From Purshia tridentata (taxonomy: Eukaryota; Streptophyta; Magnoliopsida; Rosales; Rosaceae), in contig QANT01006335.1 of NCBI GenBank assembly GCA_003254885.1, positions 62,001-126,000 on the forward strand: a stretch of DNA of 64,000 nt. The letters run 5' to 3'. The notes beneath the pieces are model-generated. The model saw nothing but the letters and a program-made list of their open reading frames with translations, made no database searches and had not been told where the DNA came from. The position numbers and the translations under genes were made by a program. Positions 23,313 through 38,289 of the stretch are shown piece after piece; the first letter of the stretch is position 1, and each line of letters starts with the position of its first letter.

Positions 23313-26234
23313 ATGGATCCCTGGGAAGAACTAGACGTGGACGATTCAGACCTCTCTGCCTCGTTCTCTCTTCGCCCTTGCACACGCACTGCCACCGCTT
23401 CTCATTCCCTGACCTCTCGGCCCGATCCGAAGCCCTCTGCCGCTCCTCCGGGCCTCATTCCGGGCCCCGCCGGAGCCGTACAGGCCGCGATGCACCTCCG
23501 GGCCCAAAGCCACCACCACCACACCTACGACGAGGAGCCCATCCCCACTCAAGAGTTCATAAGAAGGGTCGTCGAGAGTGGCGTTGATAATAAAGACGAC
23601 GATTTCGCAGCCAATTCCTGGCTTTGCGCTCTCGATTTTCTTGAAAAACAAGGCGGCAACTTTGGAACGCCTTTGAGTTCCATCAGGAAGGGGCTTAACA
23701 CTCACAGAGTAGCTCAGGTATGCCCCTTATTGCCTTTGAGTTCCATGACTCTGATTTATTGGAGGAATTTTAGAAATGGAAACTTCTTAGTTCTGTTTGG
23801 TTTCTGAGAAAACATTGGGGAACAAGACAAAGCTCACTTGGAAAAAGAAAAAAAAAACCCTTCTTATCTGGTTGGTTGCTATATAATGAAGCTGCCTCTC
23901 TTACATGGCCAAAAAAAGAAAGAAAAAAGCTGCCTCTCTGTTTTCTCAGGACCTAATTACTCACTACTTTTTTTTTTCTTTATATTAATTATTGGCCACA
24001 TATAGGTTTCATGATTTAACGTGTTTGAAATGCATTATCAATTTAGTAACACCGGCTGATTTTATTGGTTTTTGTAAAATTTTTAAATTTTTTATGTTTG
24101 CAAAACTTATGTCATGTTCTATGTTTGCCGCTTAATTAGGTTGTTGCTATAATAAAATCTTGCACCCCAAATGGTCTTGGTGATCTCATGTTGACTCTCA
24201 AGGTAAGGTTATATGGGTATGGATACTCATGAGGCGTAAAACAAGCTTTGTTATGCGACTGAAGGTTTGGCTGCAGGATCCTACAGGTAAAATTGGTGCT
24301 AGCATACACCACAAAGTCCTTTCTGAGGGGGAGTTTGGGAAGAGCATAGCTGTTGGTGCAGTTTTGGTACTGCAGAAGGTTTGAAAATGATTTTATTTAT
24401 CTTTTACTCTTTTTTTTAGAACTAGGTGAAATTTAAAATGGTGCTCTTCATGAATATGTATGGATATTTCTGGTGTGTCTCGTTTAAAGTACTAGGTTCG
24501 TTTTTTACCAAACAATGATTCTTTTTAGTAAGTAGTGGTCTAGGGAACTAGAGAATTTTGCCAATTTCTTTTATATTCTTTTTAGTCAATCATGATCTTG
24601 GGCTTTTGGGGTTTGAGGGAAGAGAGAGATGGTGAGGAGGAGAGAGAACAAAAGGGGAAACAGATTCTCATTTTGGGTTTGTGACTTGTGAGAGCTATTG
24701 GATACAAAATCTCTGCTGAGGGTGGAGACATTTATATGAAGTGTGGTTTGGGGTTGAGAGAGTTTGAAGAAAATTAAAAAAAAGGAGATATTTGGGAAAA
24801 TATAATTAAATTGTTGGACATCTGATAAAAACAAGAGTGCTGGTCTAAGGATTTGTTATTTAGTGTATGTTCTAATAAAGCTCAAGTTTGATATTGGAAT
24901 GATTAATGCATGTTTTTATCAGGTTGCTGTGTTCTTTCCTTCGCGCTCTGCATGTTATCTTAATATAACCGTGAACAACATCGTTAAGGTGCGCACTCTT
25001 TCTAGACTGAATGTGAGTACTGGTAGGCACATAAACAGACATCTTTTATCATTTGACTTTGTACCATCCATCTTTATCCTCCCTTTATTTGACTTTAAGA
25101 GAGCCTATTATTTAATAATCTTCAAATTTTGTTGGATGTGCTTGATGTAGGAAAACCCTTAAATACAAAATTAAGGGGCTTTCTGCAATCAATATAGAAT
25201 GCGCTTTCTTAAGCCCTCTATATTCACATACCACATTCCAGTAGCAGTAATATAATAATATTCTTGATGAACAACACACCAATGTGGAGATAAGCATTGA
25301 TTTTCCTAGGAGCCACCGACTTTATAATACACACCCCACATTTTCATTCTATTGTCTTGGCCACATTTCGTGTGAAGTTTACGTTTTTCTGGTCGAATTC
25401 ATGCCTAGTCTAGTTTGCACAAAAAATGCCCCAACTATTTTCTTCGCAGTGTAGTGATGAATTGTCACACTTACAGGTCATCTCCAAAGACAGTGGATCT
25501 ATTGTGACAAAAGAATTTTCCACCTCATCAGTCAACAATACTGCTTCCAATCGGGGTAAGTCATAAGTGAATGATATTCTTATATTCAATCTTTGTATTG
25601 CAAAGAAATTTTGCTTTGCTGTCTCGAGTTGCCTGCGGTTCGAGTGATGATATCCTTTGCCTCTTAGCAAAACTTCATTGTTTATCTTGTTTATTAAATT
25701 CTCATCTTTATAACAGAAATCAGTGAAAAGTCATGGATGCAACAAGAGAAGTTTCTTCCATCACAAGAAAGAAATGAAAGAATAATGAATTCTCTGAGAC
25801 AAAATTCGAAGGTGAGGGGGAGTGAACATAATATTGAGAAACATATGGAAACAGGCCATGCGGCACCAGAAAAGAGCTGCTTAGGCCATGAGCTGTATGG
25901 AAGCCAAAATGGTAATATAGAGAAGGAACCTTCATTGGTGGAGAAGACTGTGCCTGATGGAATCACAGAAATGACAGTTGGAGAGGACCCTAATGACAAC
26001 GACCAAGTAACTGTGGTAACTAAGAAGCCCAACCTTGGCAGAGTGACTGAAGGTGACAATCCATTGAGCATCACCCCTCCCATTAGTGCTTCAGCAAAAT
26101 CAGTTGAGAACCCTGATGATGATCAAGAAACTGGGAGAGTAATTGGAGCTAAAAGGCAGAGGCAACCACTAATTTCAAGAACTTCACTACCAGAGTATAC
26201 CGAAGAACAGCTGGATCTTTTTGAATTTGACTGA
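23313..26234 (+). CDS. HROB: HROB-like homologous recombination OB-fold protein
   Basis: 410-aa nuclear protein related to HROB (human C17orf53), which in animals loads the MCM8-MCM9 helicase during homologous recombination and crosslink repair. Exons: 23313-23717, 24140-24202, 24277-24378, 24923-24988, 25477-25555 and 25717-26234, all GT-AG and in frame. An acidic N-terminus (MDPWEELDVDDSDL) leads into a Pro/His-rich region. The conserved OB-fold block starts near residue 115: PLSSIRKGLNTHRVAQ, then VVAIIKSCTPNGLGDLMLTL, DPTGKIGASIHHKVLSEGEF, then GAVLVLQKVAVFFPSRSACYLNI. 'Function in DNA, no 3' carboxylate' is the OB strand pattern seen in DUF4539. The C-terminal 175 residues are low complexity and end in the acidic EYTEEQLDLFEFD. 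An in-frame ATG at 23247 would add 22 residues; I chose MDPWEEL because the acidic start looks conserved. Assignment from OB-block similarity is likely; the MCM8/9 role is inferred. Confidence 0.8.
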
Positions 26235-27216
26235 GGCAACGACAGGCTTGCATAATAGCTATTCACTTTATAAGGTTCTTTATTTTTTTGGGTTACATGT
26301 TAGATTCATATCAATACAGCCTACACAGGGTGAAATGGATCTGTGTGGTGCATAGTCTACTCTTACATGGATTCTTTTCCATTTCCAGTGATAATTCCAT
26401 TGAATAATAGATGTTTAAAGACCCGGAATCCATTCCTAGACTTGTGATATTAATGTTTGATAAATATAATCACCTTTTGTCATTTTAAATCTCGCCAAAT
26501 TCTTTTTCATGCTGGGTCAATATCGTTTGCAGTTAGATACAAGACTGCTATAAGCCTATAACGACCGATTGAAATGTCAAATGTAGCTGAAAGCCTACAA
26601 GCTGACTATTCTTTTTTTTTTGGTTGGTAATGAAAAGCTATGGTCCATTTTCTTATTACTCTAAAACTAACAATTAATAATTGCAACTTGGATAGTGAAT
26701 TTGTATTCAGCTTCCACATCTGGTGGTCTAGGAGATCAAATGGCTAATGTACACGCAACATCTTAGAGGTAACTGCTATGCTCAACCATATGCAAGCAAA
26801 AGCTTGACTTCGAATAACAAGTTAATTGCAGAAAATTTGTAACTGGTATGCTCAACCATCATCAAATGCTTTTAACCTCTGCTCAAAGCTCGAATTACAA
26901 CCGGAATGTAAGGTATCAAAGAAACAAAATTGGACTATAGTTACATATTTAATTTGGCGACAATAACAACAATAATAATAATCTAATGCTCCTAAAATCA
27001 TATGAGATCAAACAATAATTCAGACCCCCCAAAAATACCTTGACCAGAGTGAAGATTCTCGACTTCACTCAACGTCTCGTCTCATCGGAATGTCTGTTTA
27101 GATAATTGGCAATTGTTGTCTGTCCGAATGGGTCTATCCAGGCAGAGTGAACTTTGAGGATTTGCAGGATGATAACTTTTTCATGTGGTTCAAAAATGCT
27201 CGCATACGCTGGTCAC
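26235..27216. other. Convergent 3' region between HROB and TOC64
   Basis: Tail-to-tail intergenic space of about 1 kb that should hold both 3' UTRs and poly(A) sites. I see no gene or repeat in it. Confidence 0.6.
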
Positions 27217-28732
27217 CTACAGAAATAGCTTCCTCAATCTTTCAGCAGAAGCAGCTGCTCTTTTATTGGTTGGCTCAAGGACAAGAGCATATCTAAAATC
27301 TGCAAGGTGAAGGGCCATTGGCCAACAATTTTAGAAGACTAAGCTGAATGAATTAATAAAACTAATATGTGGCCCACAAACAGACTCATGTGTTGATAGA
27401 GTTGCAACACGTCCTCCATAATTCTAACTATAAAATGGAATAGCTTACCAATTTATAACTGCAATCGGTAGAAACTACATCCTCTGAGTGTATTTTCATA
27501 AGAAATTTTCAAACTCCAATCCCAAACATACTTATTTTGTATACAGTTTAAATTATTTCCCTTAGACTTGCACATCTTTTATTCTTTTGGCCAAAATGTA
27601 CGAACATATAGATGATGGGGGCATGATGCCTGCTAGATAATAAATAAACAAAATCTGACCTTCAATTGCTTCCCTATAGTAACCAAGCATCTCCCTTGCG
27701 GTGCCTCTTCGTAAATAAGCCTTCACATTCTGAAGAAACATAAAAGTAGGCAATTTTGAACTTTGGATATTAAAATGCAATCCATAATGTGCTCTTAAGG
27801 AACGTGATTGAATACTATCAGGACAAAAAGATAATCAAGAAGAAATAAGCATAACTATAAATTATATACATATATATATAATGCGACATAAATATGTTTT
27901 GGAAAGAAAAAAAAAGTTACCTTTTTGTCGAGGTTGATAGCTTTAGTGCAGTCTGCCTCAGCTTGAAGGAAACTGATAGGGGGAAAAAAAAAAGTCAAAC
28001 CAACAACAAAAATCAATTGAGAAACTAAATGCCCAGACAAATAGCAGTACCTTCCAGCTTCAAGATATGCTGCAGCCCTGTTACTGTAATATGTTGCATT
28101 GTTGCCACTAAGTTTGATAGCTTCTGAATAGAGGCTAATAGCCTTCTGCCACTCTTTATCTTTGTATGCTTGATTTCCCTGAATATTTTGTAAAGATGAC
28201 ACAAGAAAATTATTTAGGATATGAAATTCAATTCCAAAAAACAACAGAAAAAGGAAAAATAACAATGATGATAATGATCAACCTTTTCCTTGGCAATTTC
28301 AGCAGATTGCTCCTTGGTGACAACATTTTTTGATAATTTTGATTTTGAAGCAATATCAGCCTGCTCCTGTAAAGATGTATACATAGTCTGCAGTGTATCT
28401 AGTAAAAAGCGATCACCCCCATGCCTGGCAATGAGAGAAACTGAAACAGGACACTTGTCATGTAATCCCAGTGGTACTGTAACCTGGAGAGGAGACATCA
28501 AAATACAGGTGAACGTGAAATGATAATCAGTACAGACTTATAAACTATGTTAGGGATACTAAACAAACCCTGTCACCTTCACTTTTGTATGTGCCACAGC
28601 CCCAAATTTGACAAGTGAAAGTGTTATTTCTTCCTTTACTTGGCACATTATGCGAAATGACACAACTTAATATAGACTTAACAATTATAAAATGCAAATC
28701 TCATGCTCAGATTCTAAGCATTACAGAACAAA

Positions 28733-28785
<53 letters not shown>

Positions 28786-31700
28786 CACCTGACAGCAACC
28801 TGAGAGGCTAGCAATACTTAATAGACCAAAAGCACGACTACGGAAATCCTCAGAGAGGATCTCCTTACCACCAAGTTTTGAAGGAGGATCTGCCATGGTT
28901 GGGATCACCAGAATCCCATCATCCTACAAAAGAAAATAAAGCACAAAATGAGCATAATGAATAATATCAATCTTCAATAAACAGATTAGGAAAGAAAATA
29001 GTCACAAGAGCAGCATATGTACATTATACCCATGTCATTAAAACTGAAGTAGACAAATATATGTTAATGTTGGGAAACCATGAATCTCAAAAGATTCAAA
29101 TGGCCCACTTTGAGAACAGCCAAAAAGGTTGAATTAGACAAAGATAAGAGCAACTGAAAACAGTGCACTCAGCTATCCACCCATCTATTGGCTTTGTAAT
29201 TAATAAAATTACAAAGGTAACATATATATAATATGTATCTATGCAACATGCATAAGTCAAAAACATTAATAAGTTAATACCTTCAATAGAGAGTTGACAG
29301 CTGCCTGCAATTCATGCCTAATTGACTTGCAGATCTCAATCTCCACATCTGATGCCTCCAGTGGCCCACATATTTGTGCTGAAGTAGCAGGATCCAAAAC
29401 AGGCTTCACCAAATTAATCCATTGCTCATGATTATTCTTAAACTCATGTCTGTTAAAAGGAACCATAAAAAAACCCCAATTAACTTATTATCCACGAATA
29501 TTCGCAAACTAAAAACAAATAAATGGATAAAGTGAAAAACTGCCTAAACAAACTATAAAAATGCACCATTCAAGCGATCAAGAGTTTCAGCTTCACCCTT
29601 GCCAACCAAATAAAAGAATAGAATAAAGATAATTGGAATAGAAGGAAAAAAATATCATAAAAGAAACCTTCAGCCCCAAGGTTTCCGGCAAAGGGGTGGA
29701 GAGAAAGAGAGAAATATATATATATATACCCCCTGGGGGGGGAGGGGGAGGTGGTGGTGGTGGGTTGGTAGTAAGTGGAGGGTCCAGAGTTATAAAACAA
29801 TGATCAAGCAGCGACATATATGATTATGAAATAGACAGGTGATTGACTAAGGCTGAAGAGTAACCTCACCTTTGAAGAAACTGCACAATGTTGGCAAGCA
29901 ATTTTATTGATGAAGTCTTTACTACACCATTTGTTTTCTGGCCATGAAACTCTTTCAAGCTTGGAACTTTCGAGTTGAAATACTCCTCAAGATTTTCATG
30001 TTTTAATATTTTTCCTGAACCAGCTTATTGAGAAATCATTTAGAAAATTTTCAAAAACAGCAGTAGTAGCAGCAGTAGCAGTAGCATAAAGCTTTCAATT
30101 CACCATTAGTCTTTTAACGATGAAACTCTTTCAATTCAAGTATGTGACTCTAGAAGTTAAATAGTTTTTGAATATTTTCACACTTACATTTTCATGTTAA
30201 TGAAGTAGTGAAAATAATGAAAACAACAATGTTATAATGATGAAAATAATGTACAGAAAAACAAAATGATAACAATGATACACATGTCCTCCGTGAACAG
30301 GGAGCATAGAACAATTCTCTAAGTCAAAGGGAAAAACTAAATATGATAGGCTGAGAAATGTGGCAAAAGAACATACTTCCAAAGAGCTTCTCAGAAGATT
30401 TGATGACCACTTGAACAATCCTGTCAACAGGAATCTTTACTTGTTGAAAGCAATCATCAGCTATTACAATTTGTCTAGGACTGCGTGAAACTGCATAAGG
30501 AAGTTGCAGAAGCACATTTCCAACACGACGTAGAACATTAAGATCCTTAGCAAACCATCCTGCAAACATGATCATGCAAGTCAAACATGATGAATACATT
30601 TTTTTTATGAGAGAACACAATGAAAGAAATTAATGTATACCAGATAGCTTACAGCTAAATTTTTTTAAATGCAAATTTATTATTTAACCAATCAAGAAAT
30701 GGAGCCAATAAAGTAAACCAGCAATTTTAATGTACCACTAAGAAATGGTTGATCATTTACCAAATCACAGGCACTGATCCAACAGTCCAGAACATCTACT
30801 AGTTTACTCTACATTTTCTTCTATTAAAACCTTATACTTAAATATAAAATTGGTCTTTCAATAAGAATAAAAAAAAGGAGCATCATCAGCACATTGGAGA
30901 AGAGCTCAGCATATGGCCATAGCAAAGATAATATATACATAAATAATGGGAAAATAAGATGCGGGATTAGCCTTGAACTCCAGAACAAACATACGCAGAG
31001 TTAAAACTCCAGTCAATTTTTATCTCCTTGATAACAGTATATTCAAAGAACGTAACATTACAAGTAATGCAGGTAGACATAGTTAGTTGCACATTATCAT
31101 GTATTCCTGCATCATGGCATTATAAAATTATACCCATACATACCAACAGTGTCAAGACTTGTAGAAACAGGTACAATTCCAATGTGAGAAACAGCCCCAT
31201 GTGAAGGTCGGAATCCCATAATGCCACAAAATCCAGCAGGCACTCTAACACCACCAACAGTATCAATACCTGCACCATGAAATGAAAATTACAATATAAA
31301 AATAACAAGTTGTACCACAACTAAAAACTATAATGCAGTCTTAATTACATATAATTTTTAGACACTTATATAGATATTTGATGTGTCGGACACCTAACAA
31401 CACTAAACTTGTGTTAAACCATATCAGACACTCATGTAAATGGTTAAAAATATACCTTAGTTTTTGCTTAAAACAGGATGCACATTCATAGAGGACCAGG
31501 TACAATGACTACAAACTCAGGGGGAAATGTAAGAATATGTAGAATGGTTTTAAAAGATAGAGAAAAAGAAGAAGCTCACCCAGTGAAAAGTCAACAATAT
31601 TAGCGGCTACAGCCACAGCAGCTCCACTAGAGGATCCACCTGGTGTTCTTGAAGGTGCTGCAGGATTGGTGGGAGTACAGTAATGCTTATTTTCTCCGCT

Positions 31701-33123
31701 AATACTGAAATAGGCAGGCCAAAAGGAATGGACATTATTTAATCCAAACTAAAGCTAGAGTTGGTAAATTTGAAAGGTAAATAGACATGTCATTCTGCGC
31801 ACCAAAATCTGACACTGGTACATCAGTAACAGTGAATAAAACAGGAATAATCCATTTAAAAGATGAAAACATATTTTGTGATCCAAACCACGACCTAATG
31901 AAATAGTCAATGTTGATCCTCAGAACAACTTTTGTTTTTCCTTTTTTAAGGAGACCCTCACAAAAGTTAGGAATAGGACCTTCAGCCTGTTGAGGGCACA
32001 TCCAAAGTGTGTGCTCATAGTACACATACCTATACGACAATTCATCCACAACAGTTTTTCCAACGCATGTGGCACCTCCTTCGACAAGAGTGGAAACCAC
32101 AGGAGATGTCTGAGAAGCTGCATCATGTGTTCTTCCCCAATCAGGATGACCAAAACCAGTTACATGTCCTTCGACTTCAAATCTGCCAACCATATTACAA
32201 ATTTCTCCACTTTGAGGCAAACCAAAAAGTCTCAAAACTAGAACTGCAAAGCAAAAACATGTGTACTCACGTGTGCACTTGCACACCCATGTACATTGAG
32301 TCAATGTACAGAAAGGTGCTTATTTATTTATGGACAATTGGCAACATTCAGTGGTAAGTGTCATACTGTGCTCCAAACGGATGTTCTGCTTTTTACCTTA
32401 CTAAATACTCTTCTCCCAATTACAAAAACCAAAAACCCACATGACGAACCACTTCAATTACTTGTATTCAATAAGAAAATTATGAATATAAAAGATTGAA
32501 CCCCTCAATCCACAACCTATAACACAGTTGAATAACCAAAATCAATATGCTCCACCTAGTTAATGCATAATACGTAGAAAAGGCAACGGCAAAGAAAAAC
32601 GAAAGGAAAGAAAAGTACCAAGACATGAATTTCAGGCCTTTTTCATCATCCGGGTTCCAACCCAATCCAACAATCCAATTGAAACGACCCCAATTCAACT
32701 AACTCTTTAACAACGTATAGTAATCACAACTTCATCTCATTATTTCAATTTGCAGAAAACTAAGCAAAAAGGCAACCATAAAATTTCCAAGTTCCCTCTA
32801 TTCTGTTCTCTCAGAAACCAAAGAATATAACACCAAAGCTAGATACTTTTCCATGTTTTAGTATCCTTTTCATTAGAAAACAAGCATGAAACGAAAGAGA
32901 AAAAGTTGTAGAGAGCGTACACGTCAGAGATGGCGAAGGTGAGACCAGTGAGGGGATGCGGAGCTTTGGGAGGAGCAGGCTGAGGAGGAGGGAGAAGCTG
33001 AAGCTTTTCAATAAAGGCGCCAAAGTCTTCTCTGATTGTCTTCTTAAGCTTCCTCGTCATTATTAGAATTCCAGCCAAACCCAAACCCAGTAGAACCAGC
33101 AGATTGGCGGATTGAGACCCCAT
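27217..33123 (-). CDS. TOC64: TOC64/OEP64 outer-envelope TPR docking protein
   Basis: 590-aa chloroplast outer-envelope receptor whose cytosolic TPR domain docks HSP90-bound preproteins at the TOC translocon. Thirteen GT-AG exons: 33123-32921, 32182-32030, 31704-31580, 31269-31144, 30559-30377, 30014-29870, 29449-29281, 28923-28789, 28483-28283, 28178-28051, 27972-27921, 27729-27660 and 27299-27217. An N-terminal membrane anchor (about residues 8-22, LLVLLGLGLAGILIM) is followed by an amidase-like domain (about 55-460) and three TPR units (about 480-588). The amidase signature GGSSSGAAVAVA is present, but the nucleophile position in IDTVGGVRVPA is Gly167, where active amidases such as AMI1 have Ser, so it should be catalytically dead, as known for TOC64. 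The sequence is closest to the plastid TOC64-III form (589 aa) rather than mitochondrial OM64. A TG/AG microsatellite sits just inside intron 8. Confidence 0.95.
28733..28782. repeat. (TG)9(AG)16 compound microsatellite in TOC64 intron 8
   Basis: TG repeats at 28733-28750 join AG repeats at 28751-28782. In transcript sense the CT tract begins at intron position +7, directly after the 5' splice site GTGAAT. Confidence 0.95.
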
Positions 33124-35081
33124 GTCTGTGTGTGACTGTTTGTGTCAATCTAATGTTTCTGAAACCCTCCGTCCGGTATTACCAAACTCACCCGTCAATG
33201 AAGTTTTATTATAGAGGGAGGGAGAGAGAGAAGTGGATAATGCAGCGACCAGCGCAGCGTAACCTAGGCGGAGAGACGGTTCTTGAGGTAATGAGGTAAC
33301 CAAAATATCAGGTGGGTCCTCCAAGTTTCTCATAATGTCAACAGCTGGTATGCTTCTATTTCATTTTCTATTTTGTAGCCCTTAATTTTTCCTAATTTTA
33401 ATGTGGTCCTTTAGAAGACAAAAAGGCAATTACTGAACATACATCAACAGATCAACTAATTGATTTCCTAAAGTGCACAATTAACTTCCCTTCTCTGTTG
33501 GGTACCGGTATCTAATATGCAGTATTTTAGAACTCACTTCATTTATGAGAACTATCTCACCTGTGCTTTGTCTTCTGCATTCATTTGAATAATGGTAACA
33601 GTGCTCCAATGAAGTTATTATCGATCTAAAGTCTCTCACGTTTAGTGTTTTACTTGTAGTGTTGCTTTGCAGTCACTACACTTCCACTTTGTTTTCATAT
33701 GATCCATTCTGCAGGCCTCCACAAATGAAGGTTATCTTTATAATTTATTCGCTTTCATTGTGTGGCTTTCTTAATTAGTATCCATGATGCAGTTCAGCAA
33801 CACTATGCATTTGATCACAGAACTGGCTTTAATCTATCTGCAACTTAAAATAAGAGTAATCTATATGATGGGAAGAAGTTGAGCATGACTTCACGTAATA
33901 TATTTTCAGTTAAGATGGGAGATAAGAAAGCTGAATGTATGTAAATACATACAACCCATTTTCGAACTTATATTGAAATGCATCTGGCCATTGCATGGCA
34001 ATTATAATCCTAATTTCTGTGATTCCCTGTGTTCATCTTCCGTTTTTTACCATGCTTTGGTTGACAGTGAAATATGCTTGTTTCAGGCACTTTTACACTT
34101 TGTCCCTGCCGGGCTGGTAGTCCTTGATCTGTTTGCTGAAGTGAAACCCATATGGATTACTTAAGAGCAGCTTTACGGTGTTCCTTACATCTGGAAAGTC
34201 ATTGCTCCTTTTTACTCATAGAAGTAGGCCATTTTTACGTACTTAAAATGTTAAGTTGAAATGCATTTATGCAAGACTTTTTACATAGCTGCATAGATTA
34301 CCTGATGTCTCTTCTCATGCCTAATAATTAAGCATTGAGAGGTGAAAGGGTTAAATTGGTTATCGTTATTAGTCCTGAAGCCAAACCTGACCCTTCAATC
34401 TGAGCCAATCCAAGAGACCCTTCCATTGTACTGGTTGTTCGCTTCATCACCCCTCATCTGTTGCACATCCAACGTGCATTAATTTGATAACACAATTTTA
34501 CATTAAAATTAGATTAGAGCTTTTAGGAACTAAAGTATGACAAGGGAAACAAATCGAATTCATATTAATATTTGTTCATTGCAACTTCCATTTATACCTT
34601 CTTTTACAACCCGCATTGTATATTTTGATTTTATATTGGAGCTATATACACAATCGCTTTAAGAAAATTGATTGCAAGTAGCTGCCACAACGGCGTCCAC
34701 AACGGCTGCCACATATTTAGGCCCAACCTTGTTCCGCAAATAATTCCAATTCACAGTAGGTAAAGAATCATCTGAAAGAGTAGTCACTAATATTAATTGG
34801 ATTTAAATAAAGCTACCACAAGGTCCACAACCCTTGCCAAAAATTCCACAACTAACATTTCCTTATTCCTTATACTGCTAAACAATCATATCTAATGTAA
34901 TAAGAAACAATTTCACTTTTCCAAATAACCGAATAGTAGAAAAATTTTGCCTATATTCATTTCTCTTATAACTGAAAGTATCTCCTGAAAAATCTTTGTT
35001 CTTCGTATTTGACTTAGTTTGGCAATAGAAACAGCAAACTCAAAAATGAAGCGCAGAACCCTGCTGCAAACTCCATACAAT
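33124..35081. other. Intergenic region between TOC64 and PGES2
   Basis: TOC64 promoter and PGES2 downstream DNA. No family-recognisable coding region is visible. A short open frame at 33973-34164 has no recognisable domain. A small direct repeat (CCACAACGGCGTCCACAACGG, in two parts) lies near 34683-34705. Confidence 0.5.
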
Positions 35082-37366
<2,285 letters not shown>

Positions 37367-38289
37367 GGCGGAGGTAGCGAGTGTAAACAGAAGAAGATGA
37401 TCGATTGCTTTGGAAGAGTATTCCGGAGAAGGGTTTAAGTCGGTTTTGTGATCCAACTGTTCGGGGTTTATGAGATTTGTGGTGATCCCATCGCGCGCGG
37501 TGTTTAATCTACGATCCTAATTATTATTTCTCTTTTCTTTTTTCCATTTAGGAAATTACTCGAACAACCTTCAGGCTTCAGCATCCTTTTTCATTTTTTT
37601 TCTTTCTAAAATTGAGGCGCGTAAGTATTTATACTTATTTTTCTGAAATTTACATATATTAGTTTTTTAACAGTATATTAATATGATTTTCGAATATAAT
37701 TGATTGATTATATCATTGATATTTTGAGGAGTCATGAGTTTCATTTTATAAATAATAACTAATTAATAGTATATATATTATTAATTAATCATATGTAAGT
37801 TAACATGCAGTCGAATGAACAATTAGAGGCGGATTAATGTACATTGTTTAAGGGTTAATTGACCTTATAAAGCTACATTGGTCCCATTAAATTTCGACTA
37901 TCATTCTCTTTTTTTTTTTCTTTATGTTTGTTTATGTGTTACTATTATTTTTAAGTTTCTTGATTTTATCTATAATGGATATGACAAAATCAGTTTGACA
38001 AAATGCCTTAATCACTCATGCCACTGGCCACCTCATATTTGTCAGTAATTTTTGTTTAAAATTTATAATTCCTTATTGCACCCTCAAGTTAGATACATTT
38101 TACAATCAAATCCCCTATCTTCTGAATTTTCATGTGTCTAAAACCCAGCATCCCCTAAAACCCTCTTCTCCTCCCCTAAAGTTTTCGTAAAAACCTTGCC
38201 ACTTACCACCATCTTCTTCCATGCCTATTCCCACACACTCACACTCTGAACTCCTTTGACAAACAACAAAATTCAAACCGAAACAAAAA
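37367..38289. promoter_or_regulatory. Divergent promoter region PGES2/OZ
   Basis: About 920 bp separate two divergent start codons, and both genes encode predicted organelle-targeted proteins. The middle is AT-rich. The OZ-proximal part has pyrimidine-rich leader sequence (about 38140-38290) that includes CCCCTAAAACCCTC near 38154. No TATA box stands out. Confidence 0.4.

Noticed and set aside
33973-34164. 63-codon plus-strand open frame
   Set aside because: No recognisable domain, no splice context, in AT-rich intergenic DNA.
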